Positions 28,814 to 53,881 of a stretch of DNA of 64,000 nt are shown one piece after another. Origin of the DNA: Litomosoides sigmodontis (taxonomy: Eukaryota; Nematoda; Chromadorea; Rhabditida; Onchocercidae); assembly GCA_963070105.1 (NCBI GenBank), contig OY718808.1, positions 2,902,238 through 2,966,237 of the forward strand, in the 5' to 3' direction. The notes below the pieces were generated by a model. The model was not told the DNA's origin. It did no database searches and saw only the letters and a list, made by a program, of their open reading frames with translations. Position 1 is the stretch's first letter, and each line of letters begins with the position of its first letter. Made by a program: the position numbers and the translations under genes.

Positions 28814-29520
28814 GACACAAAATCACTTCAACCAATTTCCACTCCGTCCACCGTCCACGTCATCATTTCATTTCACCCTCCCTGATGAAAAGTAATTTCG
28901 TTTGGAAAAAAAATAATTCATCCATTCCGCTCGCTTTTCACCTTTCATTTTTCACGTTCACTAGCATTAGGATGTGTGTAGCTCACAGGTACACACATAC
29001 TTACCTATTATTACTTCACTTCACACTACCTCTACCATATGATGGCATTCGTCTCATTTTCATTTGCTAATTATAATAAGCAAATGAATTATGAATGAAT
29101 TGCAAGCAACAAATTCTTACTCTTTCGTAATTTCATTTAGAACAAATAATTTCACACTTGTCAAATGGTTGATTATTTCTGTTTTAAAATTTTTTCAAAA
29201 GTTTTGTCCACACTTCATTCGTTTGCATAGTTTTGCAATAGTTGTGATGCTAGGATAAAAAAAAAAAAATTGAAATATTTTATCACGAAGGAAGATATTA
29301 GAGTTGTGTTCTATTAGAGAATGCTTAATTAAAATTATTAATAGAGTAATTAAAAATAATTTTATATTCGTATTAAATAGGATGCATTTGTAAATTGTTA
29401 AATACTGTTTAATAATCTGTCTTACAAAATTTATAATTTCAGAATGCTGCGGCATTTTTCTCTGCTGAAAAATAAGCTTAGCAACTATTCCGATCGATCA
29501 GTCGAATAAAAATAGCAAAG

Positions 29521-29589
29521 TTATCAATTGTGAAAAGGTTATCAGTTGAAGTGAGTGAAAAGATTATCAGTTATCAGTCAATGTTATCA
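29521..29589. promoter_or_regulatory. Cluster of five TTATCA (TGATAA) sites
   Basis: TTATCA occurs at 29521, 29539, 29564, 29571 and 29584, that is, five copies of the GATA-factor core TGATAA in 69 bp, about 0.5 kb before the crescerin ATG. AT-rich DNA yields such words by chance, but this density stands out. Confidence 0.3.
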
Positions 29590-30079
29590 GTTAAGGCATT
29601 TTTATTAATCAATTGTTTCATCAATCGAATGAAAATTCAATTTAGCAATCAACTCATCGTAATTTCATTTGTATTGATTGTTGGGCGAAATTGAAGTTAC
29701 TATTTCAACTTATCTTGTCACTTTTTCCTTCTTCACAATTTCAAGTAATATTTTAAAAACTGAGCAAAATTCTGATAATTTTCAATTGAATTGTTAGTTA
29801 TTTGAATTAATTAAAATTTAAGTGATACTTGAGAGTATCACGTAAATTAAATTTTGCAAAAGGTCAATTGGATTAGTCAAATGTAGGATGTCCTAATCAT
29901 ATTACTATTCCACTATTCCCCTCTCTTCCTCTCTCTCTCTCGCTTTCTCTCTCTCTCTTCCTTTATCTCTTGCCATATCTTATTCTAGAATTTTACTAAA
30001 TAATGCTATAACAGGTTTTATTTTTTCCTTCAATCGTAATTAATAATAACCTTTTGAAATTTGTAATTTAGATAATTCA

Positions 30080-44901
<14,822 letters not shown>

Positions 44902-45062
44902 TCCTGTTTGAGCAAGGAAAAAAAAACACTCCGTCAATATTTATTGGAGTAACATGTTTGAAATGAATTAATTAGCAAATCATTCGCTCTTCCACCTCAA
45001 ATAATTGTAGCAGAAAATAAATTTAATTTAGAAGGAAAATATTTGTGAACATTTTCAATTTC

Positions 45063-45068
45063 AATAAA
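45063..45068 (+). terminator. Poly(A) signal AATAAA for the crescerin gene
   Basis: AATAAA lies 162 bp downstream of the TGA at 44899-44901. A second AATAAA at 45297-45302 is an alternative. Confidence 0.5.
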
Positions 45069-45805
45069 ATACACATCAAAATGTGAATTAGCGATATTTA
45101 GCAAAAAATTGAATAGTTACCTCATCATAATGGACACCTGGAGATTGTGCACACATCACTTGTGCAATGAATTCATTGATGAATTTTCATTTTTCCTCCT
45201 ATCATTGTTCCGCACGTTGTTTTTTGTTTGCTTTTTCATTATTTGTCATTTGGCATTGCTAAGTGATAAAATGTGTTGAGTGTGATTTCGAGATGAAATA
45301 AAAGCTTGTTGAACTTTACAATGCACTCAAAGATTTCTTCTAAGTATGTCATGGTAATTAATTTTAAATATTTATTGTAATACGTGAAGCAATTAATTGT
45401 CAACAAACAGAGCACAACGTAACTTTGATGAATATACTTAAAATCAAATTCATTAAGCATTTTCCCTAAAATTATTCGTTATTCACACAAGCTGAAATAA
45501 TAAAGTCGAAAATTATATAATTGGAAATGATTAAATTATGAATAATATTAAGTTTGCTATAAACATTGAGTAAGAGTAATTGCTACGCTCAGTTCATTTA
45601 TCTCGAAATATAAAACGTCCACTGATTTTCACCAGAATTTAAAACAAGTCTGAATGACTTCCACATCGTTCCCCCTTTCCATTTTCAGGTCGTTGACGGT
45701 GGTGGGATAAACGTTTTCACTCCGACTACCCTTCGAGCTGTAGGAGAAGTGATCGCATTGCCGGGTTATTCTTTTGCATCACAAGTTGATGTGGGTTGTT
45801 TGAGA

Positions 45806-46891
45806 ATGCCGCCGAAGTCGAAGTAAGTGAAATTCCAATAAAAATTTTGCATAAAATTTGAAATCTGGACCTTATAACAGTGACATTATGACACAATGCT
45901 TTACAGCATTGACCTTGTTCTTGTGATCTGCAATTGTAAGTTGTAGGTTCAGTTGTACTTTTCTCGTGTTGTTCTGTGCTACAATGTAGGGTATTTAAAG
46001 TTCCATAATTTTAAATTCAAATTTTCTATTTCCGTCTAATTAACGATGTATTGGAGGTAGTACATTTAGTAATGCACTTTTATCAGATTTTTCAATTCAT
46101 TTTATAGTCACTTGCTGCAAAATTACTTCTTTCTTTTCTGTTTATTGTTCGTAAAAAAGCACTATTTCTGTTGTTTAAACTCAAAATTTTCAGGTATGTA
46201 ATAGTGCAATTAGCCAGTGTTATATCGGGTTCTACGCGTATATGGATACGTGAACGAACAGCTGATAAATTCCGTGGAATATTTTATGATCCTGCAAGTA
46301 ACGAATTTGAATACTTTTACTGTTTTATAAAGTAATTATGGGCATTCATTTGAGCTCACTCACTAACTTTTCTTGGACCATTCGGAAGCGTCAAGGAGCC
46401 AGCTCACTTAGCTCGTATATTCGAAAACAAATGTTTAAAATGCTCTAGTGGTGACAAAACTTGAATTACCCTGAAAAATAGTTTAAGTAATTGCTGAAGA
46501 TAAACACAATTTTGGACTGGCTAGAAAAACATTCTGGTTCAATTATTGCTTTCAAAACACTTATTTATTAAAGAATGATTTTCCATGGGGGATGCTATTT
46601 GTTATCCCTTACAGCAGTTTTCATGCTTTCCCCATATACACCGAAACGTGAAAGTTTTTTCCTGACATGTAATGCGCTGCAAAGCAATATGACAATTGGA
46701 TGGTTTTTATTACATGATAAGAAACACTGCCCTGCTTTATTTCATTAATTCGTCCAATTTTTTCCAACTGCGAATTTTAACAGTGTGCATTTTTTCCAGT
46801 TGGACGCGAAGTACTGTTTGAAGAAAAACAAAAGGTGAAAGGAAAAGCAACACTGCCACAGAGTGTAAAGGATCGTTTCAATCTGATATAA
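45806..46891 (+). CDS. mrpl-33: Mitochondrial large-subunit ribosomal protein bL33m
   Basis: Three exons (45806-45822, 46194-46297, 46800-46891) give a 70-residue protein starting MPPKSKYVIVQLAS and containing GSTRIWIRER, KFRGIFYDP and the hallmark REVLFEEKQKVKGK. That order (KSK...VKM/VQL...T-R..R..KL...YDP...VLF.E.KK) is the bL33 fold as in human MRPL33, here without the zinc Cys pairs of bacterial C+ forms. Phases are consistent (2, then 1) with GTAAGT and AAGTAA donors and TTTTCAG/TTTCCAG acceptors. It acts in the mitoribosome. The first exon is open in frame for another 39 codons back to the acceptor at 45688 but has no ATG there, so I chose the first Met. It is the first of four same-strand housekeeping genes at about 0.8 kb spacing. 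Confidence 0.85.
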
Positions 46892-47677
46892 GCGAAATAT
46901 GTTAAAAATCGTAATGGCTTATTTTTTATTCTAATAGGAAATTTGATTGTGTGGAATTCGTGTTGCGGTCATACATATTTATATATAATGTATATATTAA
47001 TTTATGATGGTTTATGATCATTCGTTTTCATTATTTTATTTTATGTTTCAGAAATACACATTGAGAAGAAACTATTTCCTGTTAATTCAGATTTTTAAAG
47101 AAATTGGTTTTCTTTTTTAAGATTCTCTTACTCTTAAAAGTTCACGAATCTTGTCCTTAAGAGCTCTTTTTCCTTTAGTTTTGAATTTCGTTTATGGATA
47201 CCCACTGTTTTTCTTAGATTTCAGGATATAATATTTGAAAAAATGAGTTGGACAAATTTATTCGTTTTGCTGTTCTGGAAGAAGTCCTTTAATTATAAAT
47301 ACATGCTTGCAATTTCTTTTCGCGCAGGATATCTAAAGTTTATGTCAGAAGTTTATGGTCTCTAATTAACTGTTATTATTTTCTTGAATCTAGTTTAATG
47401 AATGAGGAGTTTAATGATAATCGCCGCTCTGTAGATGGTTTTATGTGTAGCTTTTGCAATATTATGCGCTTATGTATATATAATAAAAATTCCATTTCAT
47501 TTATTATCGTATCTTTATATTTTTGTCATCATACTCGTATATTTGTTCATTTCTTACCTTGTAGTTGGTTGTTAGCTTTTCGACACAATTGAAATCCATT
47601 TCATTAATCAGGTATGATTAGATTTATCAACGAAATTATATGCGGGAACACATGATATTCAGGTATCTTTTTTTTCA

Positions 47678-47679
47678 GG
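47678..47679 (+). promoter_or_regulatory. Probable trans-splice acceptor at the SRP receptor beta start
   Basis: TTTTTTTTCAG ends at 47678, one base before the ATG at 47680. A strong acceptor at an initiator codon with no upstream partner exon is what spliced-leader addition would look like. Confidence 0.5.
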
Positions 47680-49310
47680 ATGGAGGAAGAGCAAATTCGA
47701 AATGAATTAGAGGCTAACAAGCGATTTGATATAGTATTTAGAATTTGGATTGCTTTTATAGTGGTACTTACTTCTGTACTTGCATACGTGGTGAAAAGAA
47801 GCCTTAAACGTGGCAATACAATTCTTATTGTAGGATTATGCGATTCCGGAAAAACCATGCTGTTTTCGAAACTAATTAATGCAAGTAAGTGTGATGCTAA
47901 AATTTGACAATCCTGCAAAATCAATCTACAAAAGGGCCAAAAAAATCCCTGAACATAGAGGGTTTTGTAATTACATAACAAATTTGAGCTGTTATTGAGC
48001 CCTCTCGCGGAAGTGATTGTGTTACGTATTTTTTAATCCTAAAATTTCTAATCTCGCAAGAATGTTTTCGAAAGTTACATTTTTACTTATTTCAGAATAC
48101 AGCCCGAAAACTTATACGTCGTTAAAGGAAAATCGTTGTGAAAACGTATCGATAACAAGTGATATATTGGTTACTTTAGTTGACTTTCCTGGATCTGAAA
48201 GGCTTCGAAAGCACCTCTTTACGAATTACTTACAAAAAGTAATTTTTTAATACAGCTAATGTACCCTAATTCACTGCTGTACTTTTCATTGACCTACTGC
48301 GTCCAACTTTTATTATTTCTCCGTTATATTCAACTATACATTTCCAAAAAATTTCTTAGAAATTTTTTAACAAAATATAACGCATGAACGATCTGTCCAA
48401 ATACTTTTGTGAGATGAAAAGTTTTTGGCATTGAGCTTATTGTTTGACAACTTAGAGGTTTAGGAAAGAGTTTGCCGGTAATTCGAAATTTATTTTAGAA
48501 TCGAAATAGCTTGAAAGGTATTGTCTTTGTTATCGATAGCTCAACGTTTAGCAAGAGATCCCGAGACGTAGCAGCATTCCTTTATGATGTTCTGTATGAG
48601 TCAGAAAAAAAAATTCCAATACTTGTGGCGTGCAACAAGCAGAATTGTCCTTTGGCTAAAAGTTCACAGGTATTGGTCGTGTTGTTTTGAAATTTGTTTT
48701 CAGTAAACCATTCACTCTCGTTTTGTTTTTCATTGAGACTTGGACAGCTCTTGATTTAATCTTTTTTGTTGTAACATCTAGCTGCTTTTCTTGGTTTAAG
48801 AATTAATAGGGTATTGTTTTCTAGATATTTTGAAGTATATCGCGAGTAGTTTCTGGAAAAATTATAAGATTGAAACTTGTAAGATCAATCGTTGAAGGCC
48901 GTACGAACGGTGTTGGAGCGGGAATTTGGTTACATCAATGGAACACGTGAAGCAGCTTTGGACTCCACTGATGGGGCAGCAAAAAGGAGAACATTAACTA
49001 GTACAGGTATGTTTAGTATTCTGATTTACTACATAAAATATAATGTTTTATAAACGAAAACTGAATTTAAAATCCAGATGGTTGGGTCAAGCGGTTAAAA
49101 ATTAAGACAACTGTTTCGAGAATTTTCTGGAAATTTCCGATGGTATCAAAGGTTCAAAAGCTTATTTTTTTAGGTAAAAATTTTCGTTGGGAAGATTTAT
49201 CATCGCTGCGCCTGGATTTTATCGAGTGTTTTGTAAAGGAGAATACTGAAGATGGTGATGATAAATATTGCGAGATTGAAGCAATACAAACGTGGATTGC
49301 TGATCTCTGA
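47680..49310 (+). CDS. Signal recognition particle receptor subunit beta
   Basis: ER-membrane Ras-like GTPase that anchors SRP-receptor alpha for co-translational targeting. Five exons (47680-47884, 48096-48238, 48499-48669, 48898-49006, 49174-49310) give 254 aa. In order: a short cytosolic or lumenal N-terminus; one transmembrane segment at about 22-38 (IWIAFIVVLTSVLAYVV); P-loop GLCDSGKT at 52-59; DFPGSERL (switch II); a Ser/Thr-containing FVIDSS strand; the G4 box as CNKQN; and a C-terminal DFIEC strand (G5 region) before IQTWI. Length and architecture match SRPRB. Oddity: the usual G4 Asp (NKxD) is Asn here, codon AAT at 48643-48645. The exon-4 acceptor (GTTGAAG) lacks a pyrimidine tract, so that boundary is the weakest. 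A poly(A) signal follows at 49389. Confidence 0.9.
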
Positions 49311-49388
49311 TTACCATCTAACTGAATTTTTAGAAGACATTTCATGTTGTGGTGGTAGTTATTGTTCTTATATTGTTTGTTGTGAATG

Positions 49389-49394
49389 AATAAA
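49389..49394 (+). terminator. Poly(A) signal AATAAA for SRP receptor beta
   Basis: AATAAA lies 79 bp after the TGA at 49308-49310, in a typical position for a nematode 3' UTR. Confidence 0.65.
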
Positions 49395-50144
49395 GTTTCA
49401 ATTATATTTTCACATTTAAAGTTCGTAAGGATATTTGTTTTCGGTCAATTATATTTATTTACTTAAAAGCATGGGCTGCGCCTATTACGAGACTTTATTG
49501 AAGATTAATAGTATATCTGTTCTAGTTTTCCTTAAATTTTTTTTTCTAATAACACAAAAATATCTTTGAATTCGTGCTGAATTATGTTATCTTGCCACAT
49601 TAAGTCAGTTCATAGTTTGGAAATTTTTTTTCTTTTTTTTTTCAATTTTCTAAGTAAAATTATGCCAGGCACGATGAGACAAGTTTTCTTTCTTGAACTG
49701 TTTACATTAGTGCCATGGGAGTTGGAATAAAACTAAATGTATTTTTTGTTAGCAGTTTTAACGCGTGTATATGTTAGGATACTGGAGCGTATGAGTTAAC
49801 TTATTTCAAGTGATCGTTGCTGCTAACTAGACATGTGTTCATGAAATACAGATTTAACATTTCTAGATATTTCTGCATCACTAAATTTGTGAAAATCTGC
49901 AAGTCCAGCGAGAAGTAACAAGTTGGGCGGTCAACGGTTTTAGTTTCTATATAACGGAGGTATTCATTTCATTTAAAATTTATTTTTCATGCGTAATGAT
50001 ATTGGTTTCTAAAATTTTTCACTTTTTGCCGGTATCATTCTATCGTGATTATAATTTTGCATCAAAGATGTTATGATCATTTTCTACACGTTCAGAAATT
50101 TTTAATTTAGAAATAAGTACGATATGCTTATTTAACAATTACAG

Positions 50145-51665
50145 ATGCCTGGATTAGCTTCGTGTAACATTCAACGGCTTACAGTGCCAAACGTTTGTTT
50201 ATATATCTCGAAAGCCCTGGCATCCGGACGATGGTGGCCTCAACCACTGTTAGTTTGAAAATTTTCTACAATTATTCTTATATGTTTCTAAGGTTAAGAA
50301 ATCCGAAAGTTTTTGTTGTCATTAGACTTTTGCTCTTAGAGAAATTTAAAACATTTTGATCTTGCAAATTATGCGGGATATGGGGTCGTTTGTATTCATT
50401 TCATTTAGTCCTCGAGGAGTGTGCTATTTTTAACCAAATGCAGTAGTTCAGTTCAAAAAGATGATTTGAAGGCACTTATCACAGTTTTTTTTAGTATTTT
50501 CTAATTTGATGAAGTAGAAGTGAATCCTTTTCATTATTTCGAATTGGCAATTGTTTAAGAATTTTTCTCTTTTCTATGAAGTGGAAGTTTTTTTATTAGA
50601 TTGATAGACTTATCAATTCAGTCATAATCGTAGTGCTTTGGAGTAATTGTTTTAAAAATAAAAAATTTATAGTATTCTGTTTACTTGAAATTAAATTTAA
50701 TAAAACTCACTTTCATTTTTCCAAAAATTTTAATGTTTGAATCGATACATTATTAAAAATTTTTCTGCACACTTGCTCTGAACAACATTAATGCTTTTTT
50801 CAAAACTTTTTTTCTTCCTACGATATAAAGTGGTCTTATAAGTGTAAGAAAAAAAAGCAACTGATTCTTTTTCCTGATATTTTTCATGCTCTAATTTCTT
50901 TCTTAATTTTATTCCGTTCTAAAAATGCCCGTTCTTTTCCTTCATTTTCGAATGCTCTTTTCCTCAAACTTACTGATGCCACTGACAAAAATGCAAAGTC
51001 ATTAATTACATCTTGGGTTTTTGCAGAATTGTTTATTTGTAGGTGAAGTATTGCGTGGTGAGTTTTGCACATATTTCAGGCGAGGTATGTATTGCTGCTG
51101 TAATAGTATGTCCTCTTACTTTACTGATATAAGGAAATTGAGGAATTCGGATCCTTCCGAAGGAGCGGAAAAAGCAATAGCCGTAACCAGCACTAATGAA
51201 CCTGCTGTTATTATATTCGAAGAAAGCGAAGTAACTCTGTCGGATAATTCTAATGCGAAGACATCGTTGCTTGACTTATCACCTGAAAAAGCAGCACCTA
51301 TTTATGCTAAACCACGTGGAATTGGTAAAAATATTTACAAGACAGAAATTGGTGAAGATGGACAACGTGTAGCAAACTATGTTCTGTTCGAAGATTCGAT
51401 GGCAAAGGCCAGGGTAGCATGGAAAACATATTCGGAAATGACATCTGAGGAACGTGACATTTACATGGAGCATTTAAAAGCTGTTCGAGAGCGGCGGTTT
51501 TCATATAAAGATCCAAAAGGGGGTTTTCTGGTAATGACTGTATCGCAACATTTGTTAAGAGGGAAGTGCTGTGGTAGTGGTTGCCGTCACTGTCCCTACC
51601 AACATGAAAATGCTGCATTGCAGATTAGGAAATCAAAAATCTGGAATGGTGCCTTTTACGTCTGA
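50145..51665 (+). CDS. C1orf53-like protein (DUF5522 Cys-rich domain)
   Basis: Two exons (50145-50248, 51080-51665) give 229 aa. Exon 1 starts right after an AATTACAG acceptor (MPGLASCNIQRLTVPN) and ends CT|GTTAGT in phase 2; exon 2 follows CATATTTCAG and restores the frame. The C-terminal third carries the recognisable domain: YKDPKGGFLVMT, then RGKCCGSGCRHCPY with four closely spaced Cys (CC-x2-C-x2-C), and the protein ends in FYV as I recall for the vertebrate C1orf53 proteins. A helical VAWKTYSEMTSEERDIYMEH segment precedes it. Function is unknown; the Cys cluster suggests metal binding. The middle (about 50-120) is acidic and Ser-rich, likely disordered. Exon 1 is supported only by phase and splice signals; translation could begin at the internal ATG at 51106. 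Confidence 0.75.
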
Positions 51666-52647
51666 GAATAGGTAAAGGATTTTAGTCTGAAGTTAGCACA
51701 TCCCCTTCCCTTCAACTTTGTTTTCAGTGTTCGATAACTTGAATAATATTATGATATTGATTTGTTTCGAAATTCGCAAATGAAGTAAATTCTGGAAATT
51801 GTTGAATTACTAGAAAAATATTATGGTATCAATTTTTTTCTAAAATATGAGGGCTTGAAGTGGCCAACATGAGGAAGTAAAAAGAAATACGCGAGGGAGA
51901 TTATGCGCAAACAATGAAAGTTCTTTCGCTTCCTTTTCAATTTATTAAAATGATTGGAATGGATATAAATATGGATAGCACATTTGGTAGATTCTAACAA
52001 TTTTGGGGTCGGGAAATGTATAAAATGTCTTATATGCCTGTGAAGTTTTTATATATGGTGCTAGCGAAATATTTTTCGAAAGTACAGTCTATGACATTGC
52101 TTTACCTCTAATCCGTTTTTTTGATTACTATATTACTCCGGACGACGGTTCATAACATATATGCTCGTTGTAAAAGTTTCAACTGTTATTTTCATTTTGT
52201 ATATATGTAATCTTACTTTATTCTGTTGTTTACTTTTTCTCGTTTAATATTTTTTAAGTACAAAGTAAAAAAATATAAAATGAAATATGTTAATCTTTCC
52301 TATGGGATTGGCGCCTTGGAACTGTTACGGGATATACCATAAATATGTGTCACAGATTGTTACTCTTGACCTTTCATATTGATCTGTTACGAAATATATT
52401 TACGTGGCTCTATAAACAGTTTTAATTATCTAATAGTTGTTATGAAGTGCACAGTAGACGCTTTAGGTAAGTGTTCGAATAGAGAATGAAGGAATCTGGA
52501 AATACTATTAAGGATATAATGTGTACTTTCGGGAATGAGGAAATTCTTCGAAAGAAGTAAAAAAAGAGTAAAACTGACATTAGTTGGAATATGAAGAGCA
52601 TAAACCAGGTGCCAGTAACATGCATACAGTTTTTGGCCATATTTCAG

Positions 52648-53747
52648 ACACGAACTGAGTCGACATCGAACTAGGCCACCTAGTACAGGTATACAGCGAC
52701 GCACGCGACTGCTGGTTGTCGACAATTCCACACTTGGTAAAGAAGCCAATACATCTGGTAAATTAGCCTATTGCATTGATGTTTATAAACCCGGTGGTCG
52801 AGAGAAGCATATGCCTCATGCAACACTTGGTGACAAGGTAATACTCTCTGCCATTATAAATTCTACTTTGTACTGAGAGTTCCAGGAGATGATAAGTAAA
52901 TCATATTGTTAAGTCAATAAATAAATCATATTGATGCCATTAATGGAAATAATCGTATGTTTAGATCCTGGTTGCAATAAGAGGAGAGATGAAGCAGGCA
53001 TTTGTAGTGGGAGCTAGAATTCATGTAGACTATCGAAAACATGGAATACCGTCAACAGATACCAATAATATCGTACTTCTTGTAAGTACCAATTTTGCTA
53101 ATTACATACTGTCTGAAAATATTGGAACTAATTTAATCGCCCTAATTCTTTCACACTACATTTTTAATTTTCAACCCTCTTCGTAGTTTATTTGTGTGCA
53201 TGTTACCCTACCATTTTGCCATTTGAGGTTTGCATCTCTCTCCATCTTTCTATTTTCATCCTTCCAATTCAAGCACATTTTTAGAGTCTTTTCTATGTTG
53301 AAAAGAGAAATATGACAGAGCTTCGCAAGTTGCCTGATTCTCACAATATTTGGTTTGTAAATTAGAAGTAATATAGCACGCTACTTTTTTAAGTGAATCC
53401 TAATATTTTTATTACGGTCCATCAACTTATATAACATCCATATCCTACAGTACGGCTTCAAAAGATGTAATTGTTTAGGGTAGGGAACAAGAATGAAAGG
53501 TGAAAACTAAGTCAGCAAAAACGAATTCAACTAATTGTTTTTCTGCCTCCAAAATGAATTCAAGTTTTCAGAATGAATTTATTCAAGGTTCAGAACGAAA
53601 TCATAAAATAGCATATTTCTTTTCCAGGATGACGAGGGGAATCCACTTGGAACCCGAGTATTGATGCCAATTCCAGCAGTTCTCCAACGAAAGCGAGCAA
53701 ATTTACAATTTTCAAAAATATTATCAATTGCCACAAAATATTTTTAA
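52648..53747 (+). CDS. mrpl-14: Mitochondrial large-subunit ribosomal protein uL14m (5' end unresolved)
   Basis: Exons 52648-52837, 52965-53081 and 53628-53747 encode about 141 residues: STGIQRRTRLLVVDNSTLGK, then ILVAIRGEMKQAFVVGARI, TDTNNIVLL, and DDEGNPLGTRVLMPIP before a basic C-terminus ending ATKYF. This is the uL14 beta-barrel order (VDNS..., ILVAIRG, NNVVLI, GNP.GTR...P) of human MRPL14; it binds 16S-like mt-rRNA next to uL19m. Splice phases are consistent among these exons, but the frame needs two bases from an upstream exon, or else a frame change: the in-frame sequence before the AG at 52647 still looks like a presequence (FWPYFRHELSRHR) yet hits TAA at 52617-52619, while an ATG at 52620 is one base out of frame. 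It is the last of the four-gene run and ends 134 bp from the convergent BORCS6 stop. Confidence 0.85.
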
Positions 53748-53759
53748 GTCAACTGAGAT

Positions 53760-53765
53760 TTTATT
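53760..53765 (-). terminator. Poly(A) signal for the minus-strand BORCS6 gene
   Basis: TTTATT on the plus strand (AATAAA on minus) lies 117 bp past the BORCS6 stop and only 13 bp from the mrpl-14 stop. Confidence 0.5.
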
Positions 53766-53854
53766 GTTCGTTGTTTTGTATTTTTTCTTCCATATCAATA
53801 CGCAACAATACTTTCTTGCATTTTGATCTTTTGTTGAAAATTTGTACAAGCTGT

Positions 53855-53860
53855 ATTAAA
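53855..53860 (+). terminator. Possible poly(A) signal ATTAAA for mrpl-14
   Basis: The common AATAAA variant ATTAAA lies about 108 bp past the mrpl-14 stop. Cleavage downstream would fall beside the BORCS6 stop codon on the other strand. Confidence 0.35.
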
Positions 53861-53881
53861 TTACAAATTATCATATTGAGT

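Larger units (their letters stand above)
27700..30070. other. Upstream region of the crescerin gene
   Basis: There is no convincing coding sequence. About 150 bp around 28740-28880 is clearly more GC-rich than its surroundings and contains an X-box-like element. A TTATCA cluster lies at 29521-29589 and a CT-rich tract at 29920-29965. The stretch likely holds the promoter of the gene starting at 30080 and possibly of a divergent minus-strand gene. Confidence 0.5.

Noticed and set aside
28700..28885. 61-codon plus-strand ORF around the X-box
   Set aside because: GC-richer promoter-like DNA; the frame has no splice context or recognisable protein.
47604..47981. 125-codon minus-strand ORF
   Set aside because: Antisense shadow of SRP receptor beta exon 1; the plus-strand frame has the transmembrane segment and P-loop.
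51279..51618. Minus-strand ORFs of 64 and 103 codons
   Set aside because: Antisense shadows of the C1orf53-like exon.
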